Source: an uncultured Bacteroides sp.
GTDB lineage: Bacteria; Bacteroidota; Bacteroidia; Bacteroidales; Bacteroidaceae
Assembly (NCBI GenBank): GCA_905203765.1
Contig: CAJKXC010000007.1
Coordinates: forward strand, 15,975-79,974
Reading direction: 5' to 3'
Length of the DNA stretch: 64,000 nucleotides
Part shown: one piece after another, positions 1-8,421 of the stretch
Position numbering within the stretch: position 1 is the first letter of the stretch
Layout of the letters: each line of letters begins with the position of its first letter
The notes under the pieces: model-generated
What the model saw: only the letters and a program-made list of their open reading frames with translations
The model's database searches: none
What the model was told of the DNA's origin: nothing
Translations under genes and position numbers: made by a program

Positions 1-170
1 CCTTCGACGATATTGTGAAATTCTACGAAGAGAATATAAAAGGGAAACCTTACTGCATCGGTATCATGGGCGATCCGAAAAGCATCGACCTGAAGAAACT
101 GGAGAAATTCGGCAAAGTAGTGAAACTGAGCGAACGCAAATTGTTCAATACCAAGGATGCCATGTTCTAA
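1..170 (+). CDS. M16-family (pitrilysin-like) zinc peptidase, C-terminal fragment
   Basis: The window opens inside a reading frame (frame 3) whose last 55 residues run to a TAA stop at 168-170. The visible part includes KPYCIGIMGDPKSIDL and ends NTKDAMF. The pattern of a short helix, then a 'GDPKSIDLKKLEKFGKVVKL' stretch close to the stop, resembles the C-terminus of Bacteroidetes M16 insulinase-like peptidases. The HxxEH zinc site would lie upstream, outside the window, so catalytic competence cannot be judged. A strong terminator follows at 214-250. The family call is inference from a short tail. Confidence 0.55.
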   Translation, partial: FDDIVKFYEENIKGKPYCIGIMGDPKSIDLKKLEKFGKVVKLSERKLFNTKDAMF

Positions 171-213
171 AACGGAACACCGGTTCCCAATAACTTAAAA
201 CAACAAACAAAAA

Positions 214-250
214 GAATCCCCGGCATTACAGTTGCAAATGCCGGGGATTC
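214..250. terminator. Bidirectional terminator hairpin between convergent genes
   Basis: A perfect 14-base inverted repeat (GAATCCCCGGCATT at 214-227, its complement at 237-250) encloses a 9-base loop. It is A-rich on the left and T-containing on the right, so it can end both the plus-strand peptidase and the minus-strand channel gene. Confidence 0.85.
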
Positions 251-270
251 CTATTTCAACGAGCAAACGG

Positions 271-897
271 TTATTCCCCTTTCCCTTCTTCATTGCCCGA
301 AAGGATGGGCAGACAGATGTTGTACTTCACCGCCAGGATGCGTGTAACAAACACCGATGCACCGCCTATAATCTGGCAAAGGAACGACTCCATTCCTACA
401 AGATCGCAAATCCAATAGACAGCACCGCCCACTACACACGCCATTGCATAAATCTCCTTTCGGAATATCAAAGGGATTTCGTTGATGAAAACGTCGCGAA
501 TCACACCGCCCGCAGCTCCGGTGATGCTACCCATGATGATGGCAACCCAGAAAGGATAGCCCAGCGAGAGGCTCTTGCCCACACCAACCACCGTAAACAG
601 TGCCAACCCGATACTGTCGAAAATGAAGAATGTATTGTGCAAATGGATAAGATGCTTTCCGAAAAGAATTACCCAGAGCAAGGCAAGCCCGGTACATATC
701 AAGTAGATGGGGTCCGTCATCCAGCCGGGAGTAACGTCCAGCAACAAATCGCGTATCGTACCGCCGCCGATGGCAGTTACAAAACCTACTACATACGCCC
801 CAAACCAGTCGAAGCGTTTGGCCGAAGCCAGACGTATGCCGCTGATAGCGAAGGCAAACGTACCGATAAAATCGAGTATCTGAACAAATGTTGGCAT
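271..897 (-). CDS. TRIC/UPF0126-type membrane channel protein
   Basis: A 208-residue protein with two tandem UPF0126 (TRIC cation channel) units. Each holds three hydrophobic helices and a Gly-rich motif: VTAIGGGTIRDLLLD near residues 40-54 and GAAGGVIRDVFINE near 127-140. A seventh hydrophobic segment lies near the C-terminus. Bacterial members are homologues of intracellular trimeric cation channels; their physiological substrate is poorly defined, so potassium or another monovalent cation is an inference. The start codon at 895-897 is the first ATG of the frame. The gene is divergent from the WecB-like gene, with an 84-base intergenic region. The length matches the family. Confidence 0.85.
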   Translation of the reverse strand: MPTFVQILDFIGTFAFAISGIRLASAKRFDWFGAYVVGFVTAIGGGTIRDLLLDVTPGWMTDPIYLICTGLALLWVILFGKHLIHLHNTFFIFDSIGLALFTVVGVGKSLSLGYPFWVAIIMGSITGAAGGVIRDVFINEIPLIFRKEIYAMACVVGGAVYWICDLVGMESFLCQIIGGASVFVTRILAVKYNICLPILSGNEEGKGE

Positions 898-947
898 ATC
901 ACAGTTAATTTATCGGCAAAGTAACAAATAATTTCCCTAAGAAAACG

Positions 948-955
948 TATTTTTG
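948..955 (+). promoter_or_regulatory. Bacteroides -7 box for the WecB-like gene
   Basis: TATTTTTG matches the Bacteroides -7 form TAnnTTTG and sits 26 bases before the ATG at 982, giving a predicted leader of about 22 bases. No clear -33 TTTG was found. Confidence 0.55.
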
Positions 956-981
956 TTCCATCAATTTTCACCACTACGACA

Positions 982-2079
982 ATGAAAATAACGATTGTAT
1001 CGGGCGCACGTCCCAATTTCATGAAAATAGCTCCCATCTGCCGTGCCATCGACGCAGCAAGAGAGGCAGGCAAGAATATCTCTTACCGCTTAGTTTACAC
1101 CGGAACAGAAGATGACACCAGCCTGGACGCTTCCCTCTTCTCCGACCTTGCCATGAGAAAGCCCGATGCTCACCTGGGCGTCAGCGGGCACGACCACTCA
1201 CAGGTTGCCGCCGATATCATGCTCGCTTTTGAGAAAGAGTTGGACACCAACCCTGCACAGGTAGTACTGGTGGTGGATGATATGACAGCTACCATGAGTT
1301 GCTCCATCGTTGCCAAGAAACGCGGGTTAAAGGTGGCACACGTCATAGCCGGCACCCGCTCCTTCGATATGAACATGCCTCGCGAGGTGAACCGTACCAT
1401 CGTAGACGCTATCTCCGATTACCTCTTTACCGCCGGCATGGTGGCAAACCGGAACCTTAACCAGGAAGGCATGATACCGGAATACATCCATTACGTGGGT
1501 AACATTCTGATTGATACGATCCGATACAACCGTCACCGCCTGGTGCAACCCATGTGGTTCTCCACCCTCGGCCTGCGCAAAGGCAACTATCTGTTGCTCA
1601 CCCTCAACCGCCACGACCTGTTGGAGAAGAAAGCCGTATTGCACTCCCTGATTCAGACCGTAATCGAAAAGGCCGACGGTATGCCCATCGTCGCCCCTCT
1701 ACATCCCTATGTAGAGAAAGCAGTAAAATCATTGGGGCTGAACGCGCCCAACCTGCACATCCTGCCTCCGCAGAGTTACCTACACTTCGGCTTCCTCATC
1801 AACCAGGCCAAAGGTATCGTCACCGACTCGGGCAATATAGCCGAAGAAGCGACCTTCCTCGACGTTCCCTGTATCACCCTCAATACTTATGCCGAGCATC
1901 CCGAAACCTGGCGCATCGGCACAAATGAGTTGGTAGGCGAAAACTCCTTCGCCCTCTCCGCTTCGCTCGACAAGTTGCTGCACGGAGAATGGAAACACAC
2001 CACCCTGCCCGACCGATGGGACGGACGTACGGCAGAACGCATCGTACAGACGCTTCTCAACGGGGATACTCAAAAGTAA
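982..2079 (+). CDS. WecB-like UDP-GlcNAc 2-epimerase homologue with altered catalytic residues
   Basis: A 365-residue protein of the non-hydrolysing UDP-GlcNAc 2-epimerase fold (two Rossmann-like domains). Recognisable blocks are SGARPNFMKIAP at the N-terminus, LVVDDMTATMS, HVIAGTRS, PREVNRTI, APLHPYV and TDSGNIAEEA near the C-terminus. In WecB the corresponding blocks are HVEAGLR, PEEANR and TGHRRE. Here the catalytic Glu is Ile (about residue 122), the next Glu is Arg (about 134) and the His is Asn (about 209). The family assignment is firm; epimerase activity is doubtful. It stands alone, with no other sugar-nucleotide gene beside it. The ATG at 982 is preceded by a good -7 box. Confidence 0.75.
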   Translation: MKITIVSGARPNFMKIAPICRAIDAAREAGKNISYRLVYTGTEDDTSLDASLFSDLAMRKPDAHLGVSGHDHSQVAADIMLAFEKELDTNPAQVVLVVDDMTATMSCSIVAKKRGLKVAHVIAGTRSFDMNMPREVNRTIVDAISDYLFTAGMVANRNLNQEGMIPEYIHYVGNILIDTIRYNRHRLVQPMWFSTLGLRKGNYLLLTLNRHDLLEKKAVLHSLIQTVIEKADGMPIVAPLHPYVEKAVKSLGLNAPNLHILPPQSYLHFGFLINQAKGIVTDSGNIAEEATFLDVPCITLNTYAEHPETWRIGTNELVGENSFALSASLDKLLHGEWKHTTLPDRWDGRTAERIVQTLLNGDTQK

Positions 2080-2158
2080 CAACTGAGGACTCCCCCCGAG
2101 AAATGCATTTAAGAAGTTGTTCACTACTTAAACATTCCTCTTATTTCTTTAGATTATA

Positions 2159-2193
2159 TTTGCTTCTCGATTAACAGTAATTTGCTAACTTTG
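2159..2193 (+). promoter_or_regulatory. Promoter of the DUF5686-rarA operon
   Basis: TTTG (2159-2162) and TAACTTTG (2186-2193) are separated by 23 bases. The predicted start of transcription (about 2198-2200) is within a few bases of the ATG at 2204, so the mRNA would have almost no leader. Confidence 0.6.
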
Positions 2194-2203
2194 CGGCTTG
2201 ATT

Positions 2204-4798
2204 ATGAAACATATGAAGCAACGATATAACTCTTTCTTCCTATTTCTGCTATTCCTGCTCGCCTCTATCGGCGCATCTGCCCAGATAAAGGGTGTCATCA
2301 CAGACTCCCTCACGCACGAACCATTGATGTACATCACCGTGCAATACGAAGGAAAAGGCGTCGGGGGAATCTCCAATGCGAAAGGCGAATACCAAGTCGA
2401 AACCCGCAAAGGCTGGGACGAACTGACGTTCTCTGCCGTGGGCTATGTAACCAAGAAAGTAAAGTTTGCACCCGGTACCAAAGTTCTGAACGTCAGGATG
2501 CAATCCGATGACATCATACTTTCCGAAGTCGTGGTGAAGCCCCAAAAGGAAAGATACTCCCGTAAGAATAACCCTGCCGTAGACTTTATGCGAAAGGTCA
2601 TCGAGAACAAGAAGGCACTGAAGCTCGAAGAGAACGACTACTACCAATACCAGAAATACGAAAAGATGAAGATGTCCATCAACGACGTCACGCCGGAGAA
2701 GATGGAAAAAGGCATTTACAAGAAGTTCTCGTTCTTCAAGGATCAGGTTGAAGTGTCGCCCAGCACCAATAAGATGATTCTTCCCATCTCCATCAAGGAG
2801 ACCGCCAGCAAGACCGTTTACCGCAAAAGTCCCAAGAGCGAAAAGACCATCATCGAAGGTATGAACTCCACCGGTATCGAGGAGTTCTTCAGTACAGGCG
2901 ATATGCTGGGAACTATTCTGACCGATGTTTTCTCCGACATCAACATCTATGATGACGATATCCGCTTACTGCAACGCCGCTTTGTCAGTCCCATCGGAAG
3001 GGGAGCCATCAGCTTCTACAAATACTACCTGATGGACACGCTGATGGTAGACAAGCAGGAATGCGTGCACCTTACTTTCGTACCACAGAATTCGCAGGAC
3101 TTCGGTTTCACCGGACATCTCTACGTAGTGAAGGACTCTACCTATGCCGTAAAGAAATGCGTCATGAATCTGCCTAAGAAGACAGGCGTCAACTTCGTGG
3201 AAAACCTCGACATCGTGCAGCAGTTCGAACAACTGCCCGACAACAACTGGGTACTGACCGATGACGACATGACCGTGGAACTGCACTTCGTGAAAGGCAT
3301 ACAAGGCCTTGAGGTACAACGAACCACCAAGTACACCGATTATCAGTTCGAAGAAATAGAGCCCCGGCTCTTCCGGCTTAAAGGAAGCGTCATCAAGGAA
3401 GCCAATATGCTCTCCAAGAGCGATGAATACTGGGCAAAAGTGCGCCAGGTGCCGCTCACCAAGAAAGAAAGTACGATGGATGTATTCATGAACCGCATCG
3501 AGCAGATACCAGGATTCAAGTACGTCATCTTCGGTGCCAAAGCGCTGATTGAGAACTTCGTGGAGACGGGCGGCAGGAAACACCCCAGCAAATTCGACTT
3601 CGGGCCTATCAACACCACCATCACCAGCAACTACGTGAATGGTACGCGTTTCCGCCTCAGCGGTATGACCACCGGCAACCTCGACCCGCATTGGAGTTTC
3701 AGCGGATATGGCGCTTACGGTACGAAGGACAAGAAATGGTTCTACTCCGGGCAGGCGGCTTACTCTTTCAACAAACGCGAGTATGTACTTTGGGAGTTCC
3801 CCAAGCACTACCTTGCCTTCCAATACACCTACGACGTCATGTCTCCGATGGACAAGTACCTGGCAACGGATAAGGACAACCTATTCGTGGGCTGGAAGTG
3901 GACAACGGTAGACCAGATGTCCTATATGCGCGATGCCACTCTGACCTATGAGTTGGAAACCAATACCGGCTTCTCCGTCAAAGCCATGGCGCGCCATCGC
4001 AACGACCAGCCTGCCGGGCAACTGCAATACTGGAAGAACAACGGTGACATCCCCGGCGTATGGGACGAAAAGAATACATTGATGCACGACATCACCACCA
4101 CGGAACTGGGCGTCACACTGCGCTATGCTCCCGGTGAGACCTTTGTCAATACCAAGCAGCGCCGCGTGCCCGTATCGCTGGATGCTCCAACGTTCACCCT
4201 CTCCCACACCACCGGATTCAAAGGCGTGCTGGGCGGAGAATACAACTTCAACCTGACGGAAGCGAGCATCCGCAAGCGCTTCTGGTTCGGCTCATGGGGT
4301 AAACTCGACGTAACGGCGCGCGCCGGTGCGCAATGGAACACGGTTCCCTTCCCCTTGCTGAACCTACCGATGGCAAACCTTTCGTACATCACCCAGAACA
4401 ACGAATCGTTCAACCTCATCAACAACATGGAGTTCCTGAACGACCGTTACGCTTCCCTTAACCTGAGCTACGATATGAACGGCAAGCTGTTCAACCGCAT
4501 TCCCCTGCTCAAGAAGCTGAAGTGGAGAGAGATGTTCCGCGTCCGTGGACTTTGGGGAACGCTGACGGATAAAAATAACCCGTACAAGAGCAACAATTCC
4601 GATTTGTTCTTGTTCCCTATGCGCGACGGTATGCCTACCAGCCACGTCATGGGCAATACCCCTTACATTGAAGCCAGTGTAGGTATCTACAACATCTTCA
4701 AGCTGCTGCATATCGAGTACGTTCGCCGCCTCACCTACACCGATTTACCAGGTGTCAAAAAGGGCGGCATACGGTTCATGATATTAATGATATTCTAA
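2204..4798 (+). CDS. DUF5686 outer-membrane protein with carboxypeptidase-like regulatory domain
   Basis: About 864 residues. An N-terminal signal peptide ends near ASIGASAQ. A carboxypeptidase-regulatory-like beta-sandwich follows (residues about 28-105, KGVITDSLTHEPLMYITVQY through ILSEVVV), then a long DUF5686 region that should form an outer-membrane beta-barrel; the protein ends in Phe (FMILMIF*), as many barrels do. The role of DUF5686 proteins is not established; the fold resembles TonB-dependent receptors without a plug. A TTG at 2198 is in frame, but the ATG at 2204 (or 2213) is the more likely start. It begins a tight run with rarA (6-base gap), the dehydrogenase and the EEP-family gene. 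Confidence 0.85.
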   Translation: MKHMKQRYNSFFLFLLFLLASIGASAQIKGVITDSLTHEPLMYITVQYEGKGVGGISNAKGEYQVETRKGWDELTFSAVGYVTKKVKFAPGTKVLNVRMQSDDIILSEVVVKPQKERYSRKNNPAVDFMRKVIENKKALKLEENDYYQYQKYEKMKMSINDVTPEKMEKGIYKKFSFFKDQVEVSPSTNKMILPISIKETASKTVYRKSPKSEKTIIEGMNSTGIEEFFSTGDMLGTILTDVFSDINIYDDDIRLLQRRFVSPIGRGAISFYKYYLMDTLMVDKQECVHLTFVPQNSQDFGFTGHLYVVKDSTYAVKKCVMNLPKKTGVNFVENLDIVQQFEQLPDNNWVLTDDDMTVELHFVKGIQGLEVQRTTKYTDYQFEEIEPRLFRLKGSVIKEANMLSKSDEYWAKVRQVPLTKKESTMDVFMNRIEQIPGFKYVIFGAKALIENFVETGGRKHPSKFDFGPINTTITSNYVNGTRFRLSGMTTGNLDPHWSFSGYGAYGTKDKKWFYSGQAAYSFNKREYVLWEFPKHYLAFQYTYDVMSPMDKYLATDKDNLFVGWKWTTVDQMSYMRDATLTYELETNTGFSVKAMARHRNDQPAGQLQYWKNNGDIPGVWDEKNTLMHDITTTELGVTLRYAPGETFVNTKQRRVPVSLDAPTFTLSHTTGFKGVLGGEYNFNLTEASIRKRFWFGSWGKLDVTARAGAQWNTVPFPLLNLPMANLSYITQNNESFNLINNMEFLNDRYASLNLSYDMNGKLFNRIPLLKKLKWREMFRVRGLWGTLTDKNNPYKSNNSDLFLFPMRDGMPTSHVMGNTPYIEASVGIYNIFKLLHIEYVRRLTYTDLPGVKKGGIRFMILMIF

Positions 4799-4804
4799 AA
4801 TACT

Positions 4805-6073
4805 ATGCCTCCATTAGCAGAGCGGCTTCGGCCCAAGACATTGGATGATTACATCGGTCAGAAACATTTGGTGGGACCGGGTGCAGTACTGCGCAAGATG
4901 ATTGACGCAGGGCGTATCTCTTCGTTTATTCTGTGGGGACCGCCGGGAGTGGGAAAGACAACGCTGGCACAGATCATTGCCAACAAACTGGAGACTCCTT
5001 TCTATACACTCAGCGCCGTGACCAGCGGCGTGAAGGATGTGCGCGACGTGATAGAGCGCGCCAAAAGCAACCGTTTCTTTTCCCAATCAAGCCCCATACT
5101 ATTTATTGACGAAATCCATCGCTTCAGCAAGTCGCAGCAGGACTCACTGCTGGGAGCGGTAGAACATGGCACCGTGACGCTGATAGGCGCTACGACAGAG
5201 AACCCGTCGTTCGAGGTAATCCGCCCGTTGTTGTCCCGTTGCCAACTCTATGTACTGAAGTCGCTGGAGAAAGACGACCTGCTGGAACTGTTGCAACGCG
5301 CCATTACCACCGACACTCTGCTGAAAGAAAGAAAGATAGAGTTGAAAGAGACTACCGCCATGCTCCGCTTCAGCGGTGGAGATGCACGGAAGTTGCTCAA
5401 TATCCTCGAACTGGTGGTAGAGTCCGAAACAGAAGACCCCGTCGTCATCACCGACGAGATAGTGACCGAACGCCTGCAACAGAATCCGCTCGCCTACGAT
5501 AAGGACGGCGAAATGCACTACGATATTATCTCCGCCTTCATCAAGTCCATCCGCGGCAGCGACCCGGACGGCGCCATCTACTGGCTGGCACGCATGGTAG
5601 AAGGTGGCGAAGATCCCGCCTTCATCGCCCGCCGCCTCGTCATCTCCGCTTCGGAAGACGTCGGGCTGGCTAATCCCAATGCCTTGCTGCTTGCCAATGC
5701 CTGCTTCGACACGATTATGAAAGTGGGTTGGCCCGAAGGACGCATTCCGCTGGCAGAGACAACCATCTACCTCGCTACCAGCCCCAAGAGCAATTCGGCG
5801 TATATGGCAATCAACAATGCCCTGGAACTGGTACGCGAAACGGGTAACCTGCCCGTCCCCCTCCACTTGCGCAATGCTCCCACCAAACTGATGAAGCAGT
5901 TGGGATATGGAGAGAAATACAAGTATGCCCACGACTACCCCGGAAACTTTGTCAAGCAGCAATTCCTGCCGGACGAACTGAAAGACCGGCGCATCTGGGA
6001 ACCGCAACTGAACGCCGCCGAGCAGAAGCATAAGGAATGGATGCAGAAGCTGTGGGGAAAAGAAAGATTTTAA
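4805..6073 (+). CDS. rarA: Replication-associated recombination ATPase RarA/MgsA
   Basis: A 422-residue AAA+ ATPase of the RarA/MgsA/WRNIP1 family, which acts at stalled replication forks. Visible motifs are Walker A GPPGVGKTT (residues 45-53), Walker B LFIDEIHRF (99-107), sensor 1 GATTENPSF, an arginine-finger-like PLLSRCQ, and the C-terminal MgsA tetramerisation region including DGAIYWLARMVEGGEDP. Length and order match the family. It starts 6 bases after the DUF5686 stop and is probably co-transcribed; the link between the two functions is unclear. Confidence 0.95.
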   Translation: MPPLAERLRPKTLDDYIGQKHLVGPGAVLRKMIDAGRISSFILWGPPGVGKTTLAQIIANKLETPFYTLSAVTSGVKDVRDVIERAKSNRFFSQSSPILFIDEIHRFSKSQQDSLLGAVEHGTVTLIGATTENPSFEVIRPLLSRCQLYVLKSLEKDDLLELLQRAITTDTLLKERKIELKETTAMLRFSGGDARKLLNILELVVESETEDPVVITDEIVTERLQQNPLAYDKDGEMHYDIISAFIKSIRGSDPDGAIYWLARMVEGGEDPAFIARRLVISASEDVGLANPNALLLANACFDTIMKVGWPEGRIPLAETTIYLATSPKSNSAYMAINNALELVRETGNLPVPLHLRNAPTKLMKQLGYGEKYKYAHDYPGNFVKQQFLPDELKDRRIWEPQLNAAEQKHKEWMQKLWGKERF

Positions 6074-6091
6074 TCACTAAACAAATATAAT

Positions 6092-7048
6092 ATGAAAATA
6101 GTAGTATTAGACGGCTATGCCGCAAATCCCGGCGACCTTTGCTGGGACGAACTGCAAGCACTGGGCGAATGTGTCATCTACGACCGCACCGCCCCTGCCG
6201 AAGTGTTGGAACGCTCTGCCGGCGCAGAAATCCTGCTCACCAACAAGACAGTACTTACAGCCGAACACATGGCTGCACTACCCGAATTGAAATACATCGG
6301 TGTACTCGCTACCGGATATAACATTGTAGACATCGACGCCGCCAAAGAGCGTGGCATCGTCGTCACCAACATTCCGGCTTACAGCACCGACTCCGTAGCA
6401 CAGATGGTCTTTGCCCACATCCTGAATATTGCCCAGCAGGTGCAACACCACTCCGAAGAGGTGCGCAAAGGACGCTGGTCTGCCAGCAAGGACTTCTGCT
6501 TCTGGGACACTCCCCTCATCGAGCTGCGCGGAAAGAAGCTCGGCATCGTCGGGCTGGGACATACCGGTTTCACCACTGCCCGCATTGCTATCGGCTTCGG
6601 CATGCAGGTATGCGCCTATACTTCCAAAACCAACTTCCAGCTACCCCCCGAAGTCCGCAAGAAGGAGTTGGACGAACTGTTCCGCGAATGCGACATCATC
6701 AGCCTGCACTGCCCCCTCACCGACTCCACCCGCGAGCTGGTGAATGCCGAGCGGCTCAAAATGATGAAGCCCACCGCCTTCCTCATCAACACCGGCCGCG
6801 GCCCGCTCATCAACGAGCAAGCCCTTGCCGATGCCTTGAACAACGGTACCATCTATGCCGCCGGTCTGGATGTCCTCTCCCAAGAGCCTCCCCGTGCCGA
6901 CAACCCGCTGCTCACTGCCCGCAACTGCTACATCACCCCGCACATAGCCTGGGCAAGTACCGCCGCACGCGAACGGTTGATGCAAGTCATGCTTGCCAAC
7001 ATCAAGGCATACCTCGATGGGAAAGTAGTCAATAACGTTGCCAAATAA
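6092..7048 (+). CDS. NAD-dependent D-2-hydroxyacid dehydrogenase
   Basis: A 318-residue member of the D-isomer-specific 2-hydroxyacid dehydrogenase family. The dinucleotide-binding motif GIVGLGHTG lies near residue 150. The catalytic triad is represented by Arg in NTGRGPLI, Glu in LSQEPPRADNP and His in ITPHIAWAS. An early block, LPELKYIGVLATGYNIVD, matches the substrate-domain signature. The substrate cannot be read from sequence; glycerate/hydroxypyruvate or other 2-oxo acids are possible. It lies 18 bases after rarA and 12 bases before the EEP gene, suggesting one operon. Confidence 0.9.
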   Translation: MKIVVLDGYAANPGDLCWDELQALGECVIYDRTAPAEVLERSAGAEILLTNKTVLTAEHMAALPELKYIGVLATGYNIVDIDAAKERGIVVTNIPAYSTDSVAQMVFAHILNIAQQVQHHSEEVRKGRWSASKDFCFWDTPLIELRGKKLGIVGLGHTGFTTARIAIGFGMQVCAYTSKTNFQLPPEVRKKELDELFRECDIISLHCPLTDSTRELVNAERLKMMKPTAFLINTGRGPLINEQALADALNNGTIYAAGLDVLSQEPPRADNPLLTARNCYITPHIAWASTAARERLMQVMLANIKAYLDGKVVNNVAK

Positions 7049-7060
7049 GTATTCAGTGAA

Positions 7061-8176
7061 ATGGGAAAATCTGCCGTCAAAGGGCTTTTCTATATCTGCC
7101 TGATAGTAGCCACCTTCGTTCTGGCTGCTATCACCGTTGTAGCCGCCTTCTCCGGGAGTGTGGCTCCGGTCGATTCCGTCATCATGCCGCTGTTGGGGCT
7201 GGCTGTGCCCGTCCTGCTTATCTGCAACCTGTTGGTAGCCCTCTGCTGGGGGCTGGCACGCAAGTGCTGGGCACTGGTTCCGTTGGTAGCCTTTCTTTGC
7301 AACTGGAACTATCTGACGTCTGTCGTCCAGTTCCATTCGTCCAAGAAAAAGACGACTACGGGCAAGTACCTGAAGATAGCTACCTACAACATACATAGCT
7401 TCGGCAACGAAATCACCGGCTATTCCTGCAAGGAACTGGCTAAGTATATGCAGCAGGAGCAAGTCGATGTACTTTGCTTCCAGGAGTTCGGGGACAACCG
7501 TTACTTCCCGATGGACAGCATCCGGCAGGCACTCTCACACTGGCAATATTCGCTTATCCCTTCCGAGGATTCCATCCGCGGCGTGCTTCCCATTGCCGTA
7601 TTCAGCCGCTATCCGGTGGTGAACGAGCGCTTCATCACCTATCAGAACAGTGCTAATTGCAGTATGATGTGCGACGTAGTGCTGGGAACAGATACCGTCC
7701 GCCTGCTCAACAACCACTTGCAGACCACCAGCGTCAGCCAGAAGCGCAGGAAGTGGGAACGCGAACTTGCCACCACCGACGATACCCGCCGCGAAGTGCA
7801 AGTAGCCAAAGATGCCGCAGGCACTCTGCACGAAAACTTCGTGAAACGTGCCACGCAGACATACGTCATCAGCCACTATGTCAAGACCAGCCCCCACCCC
7901 GTTCTGGTATGCGGCGACTTCAACTCGATCCCCTCTTCTTATACCTACCATCATTTGAGGAAGAACCTCAAAGACGGTTTTCGGACTGCCGGAAACGGAT
8001 ATATGTACACTTACCGTTATGCCAAGCATATGTTGCGCATCGACTACATATTCCATTCCCCCCGTCTGAAAGGTATCAGTTACTATTCGCCCAACCTGGA
8101 TTTGTGCAGCGACCATAACCCGGTGGTTATGGAAGTGGAACTCCCCAAACCTTCTGCAGCGTCACTTCACAAGTGA
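7061..8176 (+). CDS. Membrane-anchored endonuclease/exonuclease/phosphatase-family protein
   Basis: 371 residues. Three hydrophobic segments occupy residues about 8-30, 38-62 and 66-82. An EEP (DNase I-like) domain follows, with the usual metal and catalytic blocks: ATYNIHSFG, CFQEFGD, VCGDFNSIPSS, RIDYIFHS and SDHNPVVMEV. This layout (N-terminal TM helices plus an EEP domain) is common in Bacteroidetes; the substrate, whether a phosphodiester lipid, nucleic acid or sugar, is unknown. The last six residues (AASLHK) and the stop lie inside the first unit of the 22-base tandem array at 8155, so the repeat reaches into the coding end. Confidence 0.88.
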   Translation: MGKSAVKGLFYICLIVATFVLAAITVVAAFSGSVAPVDSVIMPLLGLAVPVLLICNLLVALCWGLARKCWALVPLVAFLCNWNYLTSVVQFHSSKKKTTTGKYLKIATYNIHSFGNEITGYSCKELAKYMQQEQVDVLCFQEFGDNRYFPMDSIRQALSHWQYSLIPSEDSIRGVLPIAVFSRYPVVNERFITYQNSANCSMMCDVVLGTDTVRLLNNHLQTTSVSQKRRKWERELATTDDTRREVQVAKDAAGTLHENFVKRATQTYVISHYVKTSPHPVLVCGDFNSIPSSYTYHHLRKNLKDGFRTAGNGYMYTYRYAKHMLRIDYIFHSPRLKGISYYSPNLDLCSDHNPVVMEVELPKPSAASLHK

Positions 8177-8308
8177 TGCAGCGTCACTGCATATGTGATG
8201 CAGTATCACTGCAAAGGTTATGCAGTGGCACTGCAAAGCATTTGCAGTAGTACTGCAACCGTTTTGCAGCAGCACTGCAAAGTATATGCAACAACTTTGC
8301 AGTGCTTG
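8155..8308. repeat. Array A: seven 22-base dyad units
   Basis: Seven consecutive 22-base units start at 8155, 8177, 8199, 8221, 8243, 8265 and 8287. The 15-base core is TGCAGnnnnACTGCA (for example TGCAGTAGTACTGCA in unit 5, a perfect dyad), followed by a variable 7-base spacer. Unit 1 covers the last codons of the upstream gene; unit 7 is degenerate. There is no ORF. The spacing is about two helical turns. Confidence 0.9.
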
Positions 8309-8365
8309 TCTATTAAACTGTAAAAGTCGTCAACCGACAAGGCATAACACGGCTATTAAACACAA

Positions 8366-8402
8366 AAAAAGAGGTTGTGTCTTGCCGACACAACCTCTTT
8401 TT
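8366..8402. terminator. Bidirectional terminator
   Basis: A 16-base perfect inverted repeat (AAAAAGAGGTTGTGTC and its complement) with a 5-base loop and A/T tracts on both sides. It lies between array A and the 3' end of the minus-strand BACON gene. Confidence 0.9.
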
Positions 8403-8421
8403 CTGTATTATTCAGTATCTC

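Noticed and set aside
232..924. Plus-strand frame of 230 codons over the TRIC gene
   Set aside because: Antisense shadow of a well-conserved membrane protein; composition is not protein-like.
8155..8308. Array A as a CRISPR array
   Set aside because: A unit of 22 bases including spacer is far too short, repeats are dyads with tiny variable spacers, and no cas gene is nearby.
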